A stretch of DNA of 64,000 nt from the NCBI RefSeq assembly GCF_000014885.1, contig NC_011566.1:2251001-2315000 (forward strand). The letters run 5' to 3'. Made by a program: the position numbers and the translations under genes. The notes beneath the pieces were generated by a model. It saw only the letters and a program-made list of their open reading frames with translations. It had not been told where the DNA came from and did no database searches. Below, one piece after another: positions 1 through 8,705 of this stretch. Positions within the stretch are counted from its first letter, which is position 1, and each line of letters opens with the position of its first letter. Origin of the DNA: Shewanella piezotolerans WP3 (GTDB lineage: Bacteria; Pseudomonadota; Gammaproteobacteria; Enterobacterales; Shewanellaceae).

Positions 1-990
1 TGCAGCTGAGTCGATAAAAGCAAAAGGTACGGTGGCAATATGCTGTTGCTGTTGCATCGCAGCTAAAATCCAGTCGGTATCGAAGGAGAAGTCAAATACG
101 GTCGGCTGCTCGAGAATAGTAACTAACGCTTCACGACTAAAGAGTTTATAAGCTGCTTGGGTGTCGTAAATTCCTTGTGAAAAAATGGCTGAGCCAACCA
201 TTCTTTGCATATGTCTAAGGGTTTTAATGCCGATCCCCCAGCGCTGCTCTTGTTTGACTAAGATAGACAGCGGGTCTTTACGGTTACCCAGTACAACCTG
301 AGCGTTGTTCGCGACAAATGGAGCTAATATGAGCCCGAGTTGTCCCATATGCACTGAGTTGTCTGCATCGGTATAGATCACTGCATCTACGCCATCGTCT
401 AGCGCTTGCATGCAGCCATGAATAATAGCGCCGCCTTTTCTGGAGTCATCTACATTTTTGAGTTTAGCGAGTGGCCCCTTAGTCGCAGAAATGCCGTCTT
501 TGAGGTTGAGTACCGATATCTTTTCTGGTTGTGAACTTCTGCTTGCTATGCGATTGGCTATAGTGAAACTGCCGTGAGGGCATCCGTCGTCAACAGGGTA
601 AAGTTGCCAATTTACCTTGGTGCCTTTACATGCCCAATTAAGTTGAGTGACTTTGGTCAGCAAAGAGTTTTCACCGTTGATATTCGAAGGACTCTTTTCT
701 AGTAACCTGTGGTGCTCACCCCACATGGCAAAGACAATTCCAATGGAGATAGGTTTGCTGATCTGTTTTAAGTATTTGCGTGATTGCACTAGCTTTACTG
801 CTAGCTTGAATGCCAGCGGACAATCCTCTTTTTGAGCCAATGCGGAAAGCTGTGCAGGGGAGGTCTGTTTTAGATCGAGTAAAGAATCTGCTAGTTCAAG
901 GAGACAAATCTGATGAGAGGATTCGGTTAGGTCAAATTGGTTGCTAGCAGAGCGGTAGATTTGTTCGAGATCTTCTTTATGCATTTTCAT
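1..990 (-). CDS. GT2-family glycosyltransferase, C-terminus cut by window edge
   Basis: An open frame runs from ATG at 990 to base 1 without a stop, giving 330 residues of an incomplete protein. Seen: a nucleotide-sugar binding core with YPVDDG (residues about 155–160), the DxD-type metal motif in VIYTDADNS (about 218–226), then GNRKDP and a DTQAAYKLF segment. These are typical of GT-A fold enzymes resembling dolichyl-phosphate sugar transferases (DPM1/ALG5-like). An AAAGGA ribosome site sits about 9 bases before the ATG. The roughly 140 N-terminal residues before the catalytic core are unusual and have no recognised domain. It lies last in the minus-strand polysaccharide gene train, 182 bases after the preceding gene, so it may be co-transcribed. 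The acceptor and donor cannot be read from sequence. Confidence 0.8.
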   Translation of the reverse strand, partial: MKMHKEDLEQIYRSASNQFDLTESSHQICLLELADSLLDLKQTSPAQLSALAQKEDCPLAFKLAVKLVQSRKYLKQISKPISIGIVFAMWGEHHRLLEKSPSNINGENSLLTKVTQLNWACKGTKVNWQLYPVDDGCPHGSFTIANRIASRSSQPEKISVLNLKDGISATKGPLAKLKNVDDSRKGGAIIHGCMQALDDGVDAVIYTDADNSVHMGQLGLILAPFVANNAQVVLGNRKDPLSILVKQEQRWGIGIKTLRHMQRMVGSAIFSQGIYDTQAAYKLFSREALVTILEQPTVFDFSFDTDWILAAMQQQQHIATVPFAFIDSAA

Positions 991-1172
991 AATGAATCCT
1001 TTCATTGATTAACTCTTCCCGATCGCCCTACGGTTTAAATCGTAATGACCGTGAGCTTATTAAAATGTAGTCACAGATCTTTTAAACAGCAAGACGATAA
1101 ACATTTTTAGTCGAGTTTTATAGTGCTCAGTCCGTGCTTGTCTAGCCTGTCATGTTGTAAATGTTTCATTTT

Positions 1173-2159
1173 CTAGTGTAATTGCGATTCTTCATTACTC
1201 CTGATAGTGCTATCAGTAGATGTGTCGTTAGTTTTATCCTCTTTCGTTACAGGTACAGGTTCTATTTGCCGCTTTTGCAGAGACTCAACTTTGATCTCTT
1301 GAGTTTGATTGATATTACCTATTCCTAGAGGGTTAGCATTAGGAGCGCCATCCTCTGCAGGTAATTTGGGTTCAGGGGTTGTCTCTTGGGTTTGTGCTGC
1401 GGAGGAAAGACCCGCATCAGATGCATTTATCAGATTATCTTCCTGCTTATCCTGAGATTTGGGCTCCGCTGTTTCAACTACAGTTGTAGCTGGGATAAAA
1501 GAGGGGCTTTGGGAGAAGTTTGATTCATAACCTGACAGTTTCTTACCCGTTTTAGGCTGTTGTGATTGTGTTGTGTGTTGATTTACTGCTGGCGATGGCT
1601 GGCTCGTACCAGTGTTGAATTCTGAGTCATAACGATTAAGTCCAAGCTTTGGGGCGGTAAAGACAAATAAGTTTAACTTCTCCTGCCACAGTTGTAGTGC
1701 AGTGAGCTCTATATCAAGGTTTTCATCAATGCCACTTGTAACATCTGTCACCTGCATGGCGACGGACAATTGTGTATTTGCAGTTTCTAATCGTTGGTGC
1801 AGCATCTGCTGTACCTGCGACCAATTGGTACCGCCGGTTAGTAGGTAACGGGTACTATCGGACCAGTACTGATAGGCGATGGGATCTTCGGCTTTATCGG
1901 CTGCGATTGCTGCCAATGAGGCCGCAAGGCCAGCAGATTGCCACATCTCCTGCTGGGAGACTTTTTTGGGATTACTCAGAAGCATAACGCTCAGTTGATG
2001 CCAATGGGCAGCTGTTTGTGGGTAGCGGCCCTTTGCCAGTAGGTAGTTGCCTTTGCTAAAGGCACGCAAATCTAGCTTTAGCGCTTCAGCATAAATAGAC
2101 TGACTGACAGGTAGTGCGAGTAATGCCAACCCAAGTATTAAGTGATATTTATGTGTCAT
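1173..2159 (-). CDS. Exported protein of unknown function in the polysaccharide operon
   Basis: 328 residues starting at MTHKYHLI. This start gives a clean signal peptide (hydrophobic residues about 6–22, likely cleavage after SIYA), whereas the longer upstream reading lacks one. The ATG overlaps the end of the preceding DUF3131 gene by 11 bases, suggesting translational coupling. After a helical N-terminal half (about 25–190) with Ala- and Gln-rich helices, the C-terminal 130 residues are low-complexity and rich in Gln, Pro, Thr, Ser and Glu, so probably disordered. No family recognised. From position and predicted export it is likely a periplasmic accessory of glycan synthesis or export; this is inference only. 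Confidence 0.65.
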   Translation of the reverse strand: MTHKYHLILGLALLALPVSQSIYAEALKLDLRAFSKGNYLLAKGRYPQTAAHWHQLSVMLLSNPKKVSQQEMWQSAGLAASLAAIAADKAEDPIAYQYWSDSTRYLLTGGTNWSQVQQMLHQRLETANTQLSVAMQVTDVTSGIDENLDIELTALQLWQEKLNLFVFTAPKLGLNRYDSEFNTGTSQPSPAVNQHTTQSQQPKTGKKLSGYESNFSQSPSFIPATTVVETAEPKSQDKQEDNLINASDAGLSSAAQTQETTPEPKLPAEDGAPNANPLGIGNINQTQEIKVESLQKRQIEPVPVTKEDKTNDTSTDSTIRSNEESQLH

Positions 2160-3537
2160 CGAAGGTCTCCAATAGGCATTTACCTGGGTGGTCAAAGCGG
2201 GAGTTGAAGCGTACGTCGCGGTATTCCCTATTTTCCTTTGCTTGGTAAAGCTTGCCATTGACCTTGTAGAGTAAGGCTTCAAGCACTCCGGCATTGGTTT
2301 TTAATGTAATGCTTTTCTCGTAAGCGCTTGAGATTTCATAGCGGCCTTCGTACCAGCCACGTTGTGGATGGTAAAGCTCTTGGACTAGCGTGATAAGTCG
2401 CTCGGTATAGTCTGTTTTCCACAGTGCCCACATTTGAAAAGCGACTCGGGTGGACACGAGTGCCAAATGGTCGTGACTACTGCCATCTTCAGCGACTGTG
2501 ATCCAAGGTGTGCCTAAGGCGTAAATAGCGTCATAGACAAAATAGGGTTCTCCTGAGACAACATGTTCGGCGCGCGCGGTATAAATGCGCTCGACATCCC
2601 AGCGACTTTGTTGGACTTGGTAGATAGAATCCGCCATTGCGGCGAGAGGGGCATTGGTATGCTGCGCGTCGAATGAATCTAGGTCGTCAATATCATCCCA
2701 ATTAAACTCAAGTCCTAACCACAGGTATGGAGTGCTGAATACGGGTCTTAACACATCAAAAAAACGTGGATCTCTGCCATCAAAGAGCAGATCGATACCA
2801 TTGATGGTTGCAACTTCATAGGGCTCGAGCATCATCGTTTTTTTGGGAATGATTTGCCAATCAAGATAGCCATAGGAAGCATACTCTTCGATACCTAAGC
2901 GACCCTCTTTGAAGCTGTGGATTTGACCATTGCTGATATTACCGCCATATAATTCGCCTTTATCAGAGACTAAGGCACAAAAGTTCCAGCGCAGAACGGC
3001 CTTATCAATATACTCAGAAAATTCAGGGTTGTGCTGTTTAGTAATCGCCAAAGCGATGAGTAACCGACCTATATCGATTGCTGACCAGCCCAACTCTGAG
3101 GGTTGATTGCCGTAGTCCACCATGTTACCCGCACTAGTTGAATAGACTTTATTGGGAACTCCTTGGCGTGTCAGTGGCATTGTGACAAGAAAGTCTATCG
3201 CCATCGTGAGCCGTTCATCATGGGCTTTAGTTGAAATCAGCTCGAATTGGCGAGCGGCCTGTAGCGCGATAAGATAATCTGCCAGTGAGGTCATATCCAT
3301 GGTGGGATAATTATCAATGGAATTGACTAGCCCTGTAGAGAGCTGAGTATTATTGGCAAAATACAACCAAGCGGTATTGGCCCAACCCATTTCCTTCTCC
3401 GTGAGCTCGCCGTGTCTACCTTGGCGAATGAGTTGTGATTCATTCACTCCAGATACACCTGACTGAACTCCCTGGTATATTAGACCACAAGCTTGAAGGT
3501 TGAGCAGTAATACCAACAACACACATTGTCGTAGCAT
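2149..3537 (-). CDS. DUF3131-type lipoprotein, first of three tandem paralogues
   Basis: 462 residues. N-terminal lipoprotein signal with lipobox LQAC (Cys about 17); Gly at +2 does not resemble an inner-membrane retention signal, so outer-membrane anchoring is likely. The rest matches what I recognise as a DUF3131 domain: STGLVNSIDNYPTMD near residue 66, NKVYST, SELGWSAIDIGRLL near 150, EGRLGIEEYAS near 215, PYFVYDAIY and RGWYEGRYE near the end. The same blocks recur in the two upstream genes. The domain is all-helical with conserved acidic residues and has been suspected to be related to (α/α)6 glycoside hydrolases; I cannot test that here. It sits 23 bases after the second paralogue and overlaps the next gene by 11 bases, so it is operonic with the GT2 synthase. 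Confidence 0.75.
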   Translation of the reverse strand: MLRQCVLLVLLLNLQACGLIYQGVQSGVSGVNESQLIRQGRHGELTEKEMGWANTAWLYFANNTQLSTGLVNSIDNYPTMDMTSLADYLIALQAARQFELISTKAHDERLTMAIDFLVTMPLTRQGVPNKVYSTSAGNMVDYGNQPSELGWSAIDIGRLLIALAITKQHNPEFSEYIDKAVLRWNFCALVSDKGELYGGNISNGQIHSFKEGRLGIEEYASYGYLDWQIIPKKTMMLEPYEVATINGIDLLFDGRDPRFFDVLRPVFSTPYLWLGLEFNWDDIDDLDSFDAQHTNAPLAAMADSIYQVQQSRWDVERIYTARAEHVVSGEPYFVYDAIYALGTPWITVAEDGSSHDHLALVSTRVAFQMWALWKTDYTERLITLVQELYHPQRGWYEGRYEISSAYEKSITLKTNAGVLEALLYKVNGKLYQAKENREYRDVRFNSRFDHPGKCLLETFDDT

Positions 3538-3560
3538 ATGACCCCAGTTAGGATGCTGAA

Positions 3561-4955
3561 CTAGTCAGCTGCTGCAGTTCTAGGTAGGCATTGCCCTTCG
3601 TATCCAAATGGACTTTGTAGTGCTTTTTCCCAAAGGCTAGGTGCAACCGTTGATTGATATTGTAGTAGCTTACCTTGTTTTTTAAACAGTAAAATCTCCA
3701 ATAAAATTCCATTGTTATTTGAAGTAAAGGTGTTAATGAGCCCGGTACCATTCTCAAATATACCCTCGTAAAAACCTTTCTCTCGATCATAAACATGGCT
3801 GACATGTTCAAATAGTAGGTCGGTATACTCGGTATCCCACAACACCCACATTCCCATGGCTCCCTTAATCGCAACAGCTGAGTATTGAGGTAGGAAAGCA
3901 CCCACTTCTGAAATAGTGTTCCAGGCAAAGCCATCGGTATAAATGGTGTCGTAAACGAAGTAAGGTGCGCCGTCGAGCTGATGCTCGGTTCTTGCGGTGA
4001 TAATGCCAGTTTCTTGGTAGCGTTTCTCTTGTACTCGATAGATCTGTAGTGCAAATTCTGCGACCCACTGATGGCTATAATTATTATCGTGTGCGCTACG
4101 ATCTGAGGTGACATCCCAACCAAATTCAATTCCATCTAGCACATAACTTTCGGTCACTACGTAGCTATGAGCTTTTAGCTTGCGTGGATCGCGGGTGTCG
4201 TAAGGGATGTCGTAGCCATACATGTTAATGGTGGCATAGGGCTCGGGCATCAAGGCTTGCTTGGTGTTAAACCCCCAAAGCTCAAATCCTTTAGCTGCAT
4301 ACTCTTCATAGCCTAACCGACCTTCTTGTAAATATTGTACTGGTTTGCCAGGTTCTAACAGTGCACCAAACATAGTCCCCGTCTCATCGACAACATTGCA
4401 GAAGTTCCAACGTAGTACAGCAGAGTCGATAGCACTCGCAAATTGCGGAAATCGATGCTTAATAATATGCAGCCAAATTAATAATCGGCCCAGATCGAGC
4501 GCTGAGTAACCGATTTCTCCAGGTTGGTTGGCATAGTCTACTTTGGCAGCATTTTGGGTGTTATAAGCTTTGTTTGGCAGCTCGCCCATAAAAAGATCTA
4601 GGGTATTGAGCGTGGCAACAAAACGAATAAAGCGGCGATCGAACTCCTCTTTTTCAATAATGCCAAACTCAAGGGCACTGACCATGCCTGCCAAATAAGA
4701 TGAAGCATCCCACCAAGTGACCGAGGGATAATCGTTTACCGCATTAACCAGACCTGTAGACTCTTGGTAATTATTGACAAAGTACTGCCATGCAATGGTG
4801 GCCATCTCCATCTCTTGCTCTGTTAATTCACCTGAACGTTGCTCGGGCACATCCCAGTGGGTGTGGCGCTTAACTATGTCATTTGAAAAGCCTTGATAGC
4901 TATTACCGCATGCAACGAGTATTAGAGCGACACATAGAATTATAATAAATTGCAT
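3561..4955 (-). CDS. DUF3131-type lipoprotein, second of three tandem paralogues
   Basis: 464 residues with a short signal and lipobox LVAC (Cys about 16, Gly at +2). It shares the DUF3131 blocks with its neighbours: QESTGLVNAVNDYPSVT, NKAYNTQ, GEIGYSALDLGRLL, EGRLGYEEYAA, PYFVYDTIY, KGFYEGIFE. The invariant Glu in the GxEEYA block and Asp in SALDLGR are candidate functional acids (inference). It starts 10 bases after the third paralogue ends and is followed 23 bases later by the first. Sharing one domain but with divergent sequence, the three copies look like old duplications rather than redundant copies. Likely acts on the glycan in the periplasm or at the outer membrane. Confidence 0.75.
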   Translation of the reverse strand: MQFIIILCVALILVACGNSYQGFSNDIVKRHTHWDVPEQRSGELTEQEMEMATIAWQYFVNNYQESTGLVNAVNDYPSVTWWDASSYLAGMVSALEFGIIEKEEFDRRFIRFVATLNTLDLFMGELPNKAYNTQNAAKVDYANQPGEIGYSALDLGRLLIWLHIIKHRFPQFASAIDSAVLRWNFCNVVDETGTMFGALLEPGKPVQYLQEGRLGYEEYAAKGFELWGFNTKQALMPEPYATINMYGYDIPYDTRDPRKLKAHSYVVTESYVLDGIEFGWDVTSDRSAHDNNYSHQWVAEFALQIYRVQEKRYQETGIITARTEHQLDGAPYFVYDTIYTDGFAWNTISEVGAFLPQYSAVAIKGAMGMWVLWDTEYTDLLFEHVSHVYDREKGFYEGIFENGTGLINTFTSNNNGILLEILLFKKQGKLLQYQSTVAPSLWEKALQSPFGYEGQCLPRTAAAD

Positions 4956-4965
4956 AGGCTTCCCT

Positions 4966-6300
4966 TTATAATTGGTCTTCTACGCCGACGTTGAGTAAAG
5001 CGCCATATTGGATGTAGGCTAGCGACTCTAAGACGATTCCATTGGTATTGGCAGTAATTGCCGTGTTAGCTTCGCCTGTTTTCTCATACAGCCCTGAGTA
5101 CCAACCTTTATTATCTGAATAGAGTGATTCGACACCTGTAATCAGTTTATCGGCATAAGGGGTGTCATAAAGTGCATACCAGCCGAATGCTGCTTTAGTG
5201 GAAAGGGTTCTATAGTCAGAGGCGTCATCACCAGTATCGGTAATCGCGTTCCACTTTTTACCATCAGAAAACACTGTGTTGTATACGAAGTAGGGGGCTT
5301 GATCAATATGATCTTCACTGACTGCGGTGATTATGCCTGAGCGTTTATAGCGTTGTTCTTGTGCCTTATAGACCCTAAAGGCAAAAATTCTGGAGACACT
5401 ATCTGCGCCGAACTCAATGCTGTCGAGAATATAGGATTCACTCACCACATAGTTATGGGCATGATACTTGGCAGGGTCTCGGCTATCAGTGGGGATATCG
5501 ACGCCGTCTATTTCGATGAGTTTGAGGTAATCCGCATACTTTAGTGCATTGAATACATCTCGCCCCATTAAACTTAGAGCTTTGGATGCGTATTCTTCAT
5601 AGCCTATTCGACCCTCTTGAACTAAATCAAGCCCCGGTCCGGATTTGGCTGGTCTTGAGCCGAACATATAGCCGTTTTGAGTCATCACGCCAATTTTCCA
5701 ATGCTGTAATACGCTGTTTACTTGTTTATTGAATTTAGGGTATTGCCAGATGAGGATATTCATCGGCACCAGAATACGGCCGATATCGATGGCAGACCAC
5801 CCTATGCCATATTCGTCGGCGGTGGGCTTGTTAGTGTAATCCACCATTTTTAGTGTTTGCGTATCGTATGCTTTATTGGGTAATTCATCCTTTACCAGTG
5901 GGATCCGCGATAGCGTTGTTAAGGCTTTTTCCATCTTTAAGTTAAATTCATCGTAAGTGATCACATTCAGCCGTTGGGCAGAGATAAGTGCCATTAGGTA
6001 GGAGGCTGTATCCCACATAGTTGTTGAAGGGTAGCCATCCACTGAATTGACTAAGCCTGTATTGTCTTGATAGTTATTCTCAAAATAGCGCCAAGCGATT
6101 TCAGCCCATTGATACTCTTGATCAGTCAATACCCGGTTCTCCCTAAACGGTATCGGTTCAGAAGAGGTGAAGGAGAGATTTCCCATCACCTGATTGTATT
6201 CACGGGTTTCGATAGTGAAAGCGATGGCGAGTGCTGTAAATAGCCCTGCTAAGAACACGATATGGTGACGGGCTTTTACAAATGAGCTACTCGATTCCAT
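4966..6300 (-). CDS. DUF3131-type protein with N-terminal membrane anchor, third paralogue
   Basis: 444 residues. Unlike its two lipoprotein neighbours it has no lipobox; a hydrophobic stretch at about residues 12–28 after a His/Arg/Lys-rich start should act as an uncleaved inner-membrane anchor with the domain facing the periplasm. DUF3131 blocks: DNTGLVNSVDGYPSTT, NKAYDTQ, GIGWSAIDIGRIL, EGRIGYEEYAS, PYFVYNTVF, KGWYSGLYE. Its ATG lies 14 bases inside the 3' end of the GT2 synthase, so translation is probably coupled to the synthase. Being in the inner membrane, it is the copy best placed to contact the synthase directly (inference). Confidence 0.75.
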   Translation of the reverse strand: MESSSSFVKARHHIVFLAGLFTALAIAFTIETREYNQVMGNLSFTSSEPIPFRENRVLTDQEYQWAEIAWRYFENNYQDNTGLVNSVDGYPSTTMWDTASYLMALISAQRLNVITYDEFNLKMEKALTTLSRIPLVKDELPNKAYDTQTLKMVDYTNKPTADEYGIGWSAIDIGRILVPMNILIWQYPKFNKQVNSVLQHWKIGVMTQNGYMFGSRPAKSGPGLDLVQEGRIGYEEYASKALSLMGRDVFNALKYADYLKLIEIDGVDIPTDSRDPAKYHAHNYVVSESYILDSIEFGADSVSRIFAFRVYKAQEQRYKRSGIITAVSEDHIDQAPYFVYNTVFSDGKKWNAITDTGDDASDYRTLSTKAAFGWYALYDTPYADKLITGVESLYSDNKGWYSGLYEKTGEANTAITANTNGIVLESLAYIQYGALLNVGVEDQL

Positions 6301-8146
6301 AATCTAACTCCTTGGTTGTTTCAACGGTGGTGGGCACATCATCCGCAGGTGGTGACCAGCATGCAGCGGCAATCATGCCCCACATAGCCATCATGTTATT
6401 GATAGTCCAAAAACTATTGAGGATAAGTCCTCCGAGAGAGTAGCTGCCAAATGAGCCACTGCTGTATGCGTACCAAGCAAAAGCCATGCTGCCTAGACTC
6501 AATGCGAAAACAGCAATTTGTGGGATCACTAAGTGAAGAAATAGTCCTTGTTGACGGCTCTTTGGAGTCGTAGGGAAGCTTATCTTCTTGCCTCGCAGTA
6601 CTGTCCATAGCGCGCGCAAGTTAACTGGGAAAAAGGAGAGGAAGTTTGTTTTACCTTGGTAACCCGCAACTCCCCAGGTACCTACCATCATCGCGAGTTC
6701 TGCAGTAATAACAAAAGGTAGAAAGTGCATATAGAACGTAGTGTCGTAGGCGCTAACGGGGGCGATACTGGTAAGGAAGTACACTATTGGGCAGGCCAAG
6801 AAGATAATGTTCCAAATAGCGGATAGATTGGACCAAAAGCTGGCGCCATACATCAGTTTCTGTTTTAGGCTCATGCCTTTTTTAAATAGCGGGTTATCAT
6901 TCATGAAGATATCTATCGAGCCGCCTGAATATTTAAAGCGTTGTACTGTCCAGCTCTGTAAATCCTGGGGAGATAGCATTTTGCTTTCGATTTGAGGATG
7001 TTGAATGGAGCGCCATTCTCGTTCGGTATCACCGTGAAGAATAAGCGAGGTGTAGATGTCTTCGGAAACATGAAACTTATAGGGAGTGAACTCTGTATCG
7101 AAGATAATTTCTTGGCGTAGATTAGCGGAGATATTCTTATCGACACTCTTCTCCTTAGTAAGCTTACGGATCTGCTTTTCTACTTCTTCATGCTCTTTGC
7201 TGATCTGTTGGCTATAACTTCTCAGCGCAGCTTCCATAACGGCTTCGCGGCGATGTATTGAGCCTGCGCCACAGCAAAATGAGGCATTGGCCCAATTACG
7301 GCGTCGCTGAATGACGTCGTAAAACATCTGCGGATCGTTAGCGTAGGGATCGCGCCCAAGTGTAACTGGGCCATAGATTTTCTCAAATGCACTGCCTAAC
7401 CAGCTAATCGGTGTGCCTAGGCGTTTTTTGAGCCAAGCTGGCAATCTCTCGCCAGCGGGTAGATCGAAAAACCATTGAGGTGTTTGTACCCAAGCCACAT
7501 CGGGGTCTTTAAAGTAACCTAAGGTGTTTTCTAAAATGCTCGGAAAAGGACGGGTATCGGCATCACAAATAACAATAAAGTCACCGTAGGTTTGTTCAAG
7601 TGCATTACGCAAATTACCAGCTTTGTAGCCGACATTATTATCACGAGTGATGTACTCGACTCCCATGTCGGCGGCGAGTTGTGCCATCTCAGGGCGACGG
7701 CCATCATCAAGAATAAAAATCCGAGTTTCTATTTCATGGGGATAACGTACATTTAAGGCATCTCGGATACTAAGAGCGACTAATTCAGGCTCTTCATCAT
7801 AGGTGGGGAACATGATATCGACCCCAATGGGTCTATCATCCATGGGCTCGTTAATGCATTCATTTATCGTGGCTGGTGGGCTTTTTATGGGTTCGTCAGA
7901 GGTTTTCCATAAGTTAAAAGCAAACAGCACTGAGCCGACAAAGGCACAGGACTCAGCAAAAGCCAGCGGCAGCGAAAACCACATCGCATCGTAGTTGAGC
8001 GCAAACCCCCAGCGCCACACTAGATACCAAATACCGAGCGCAATATTACAGGTCGCTAAGTATTGATATAGCAACTCTCTTGATGCGCTATAGCTTGCAG
8101 GTTGCGGTGGAGTTCGCTTTTCAAACTCGCTGAAGTAAAAGTCCAT
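6287..8146 (-). CDS. Membrane GT2 polysaccharide synthase, cellulose-synthase-like
   Basis: 619 residues. Two N-terminal membrane helices (about 26–70), a cytoplasmic GT-A domain and four C-terminal helices, as in BcsA-type processive synthases, but with no C-terminal PilZ domain, so direct c-di-GMP control is not expected. Catalytic motifs: FILDDG, ICDADTRP (DxD) and VSEDIYTSL in the place of TED. The usual QxxRW is replaced by QRFKY in WTVQRFKYSGG. A charged helical insert (EEVEKQIRKLTKEK) separates DxD and SED. A GGAG ribosome site precedes the ATG. Product could be a β-glucan or another homopolymer; sequence alone does not tell. The 14-base overlap with the anchored DUF3131 gene and the upstream nucleotidyltransferase support a role in making an exported polysaccharide. 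Confidence 0.85.
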   Translation of the reverse strand: MDFYFSEFEKRTPPQPASYSASRELLYQYLATCNIALGIWYLVWRWGFALNYDAMWFSLPLAFAESCAFVGSVLFAFNLWKTSDEPIKSPPATINECINEPMDDRPIGVDIMFPTYDEEPELVALSIRDALNVRYPHEIETRIFILDDGRRPEMAQLAADMGVEYITRDNNVGYKAGNLRNALEQTYGDFIVICDADTRPFPSILENTLGYFKDPDVAWVQTPQWFFDLPAGERLPAWLKKRLGTPISWLGSAFEKIYGPVTLGRDPYANDPQMFYDVIQRRRNWANASFCCGAGSIHRREAVMEAALRSYSQQISKEHEEVEKQIRKLTKEKSVDKNISANLRQEIIFDTEFTPYKFHVSEDIYTSLILHGDTEREWRSIQHPQIESKMLSPQDLQSWTVQRFKYSGGSIDIFMNDNPLFKKGMSLKQKLMYGASFWSNLSAIWNIIFLACPIVYFLTSIAPVSAYDTTFYMHFLPFVITAELAMMVGTWGVAGYQGKTNFLSFFPVNLRALWTVLRGKKISFPTTPKSRQQGLFLHLVIPQIAVFALSLGSMAFAWYAYSSGSFGSYSLGGLILNSFWTINNMMAMWGMIAAACWSPPADDVPTTVETTKELDYGIE

Positions 8147-8246
8147 TTATCTATTCTCCATGCACTTATCGGTTTTGACTAAGGTGCTTTTATCTTGTTG
8201 CTACCTTAGGTTGTGCCGCATAGGCTGAACGGCAATTTATGTTGGT

Positions 8247-8696
8247 TCAGCTTGCGCTTTTTTGTAGCTTTAATGTGTTACGGTTTTGGTGTGAAAAGTA
8301 CTCTAACTTGTCTGATAACTCCTGAATGATCTTCAGCCCTCGTTTGCTCTGCAACCAAGTTTCAGGGTCATCGGCTACCGGTTCTACAAAATCTGCACTT
8401 AATAGCTCCTCAAGCACACCGCTTGGCATCGAGTGACCAAAATCAGAGATCTCTATAATCAGGTTTTGAGCTGGAGTCAGATAGGATTTAGCTTCAAACC
8501 TATCGCCCTCGGTATTGCTGTAGGCATGCTCAAAAACATTGTTGACAACCTCAACCAGGCAAAGCTCCATTTGGCCTATAATCAGTTCGCTAACCCCCAG
8601 GCTATTCCAGTAAGGGACTATGTCTTCCGCGACCTCTCTAGATGCCTCTAAGCTACTGAGATACTCTTTGTGAAACGTCCTTGTGTTCACATCCAT
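8247..8696 (-). CDS. RsbW-like anti-sigma-type HATPase (serine kinase)
   Basis: 149 residues of the GHKL ATPase fold used by anti-sigma kinases (RsbW/SpoIIAB). Seen: N-box ELCLVEVVNNVFEHAY (about 45–60), G1 box EISDFGHSMP (about 93–102) and a G2-like SKRGLKIIQELSD (about 127–139). No extra domain. In known partner-switching modules this protein binds either its target or the unphosphorylated STAS antagonist, and phosphorylates the STAS serine. Its operon also holds a STAS protein and a PP2C phosphatase, completing the set. It begins 9 bases after the nucleotidyltransferase and lies 100 bases before the synthase. No sigma factor is present in the cluster, so its target may be an enzyme or an unlinked sigma factor. 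Confidence 0.85.
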   Translation of the reverse strand: MDVNTRTFHKEYLSSLEASREVAEDIVPYWNSLGVSELIIGQMELCLVEVVNNVFEHAYSNTEGDRFEAKSYLTPAQNLIIEISDFGHSMPSGVLEELLSADFVEPVADDPETWLQSKRGLKIIQELSDKLEYFSHQNRNTLKLQKSAS

Positions 8697-8705
8697 AAGT
8701 AGACC

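Noticed and set aside
3548..4135. 195-codon minus-strand frame inside the second DUF3131 gene
   Set aside because: Out of phase with a well supported lipoprotein gene and without family features.
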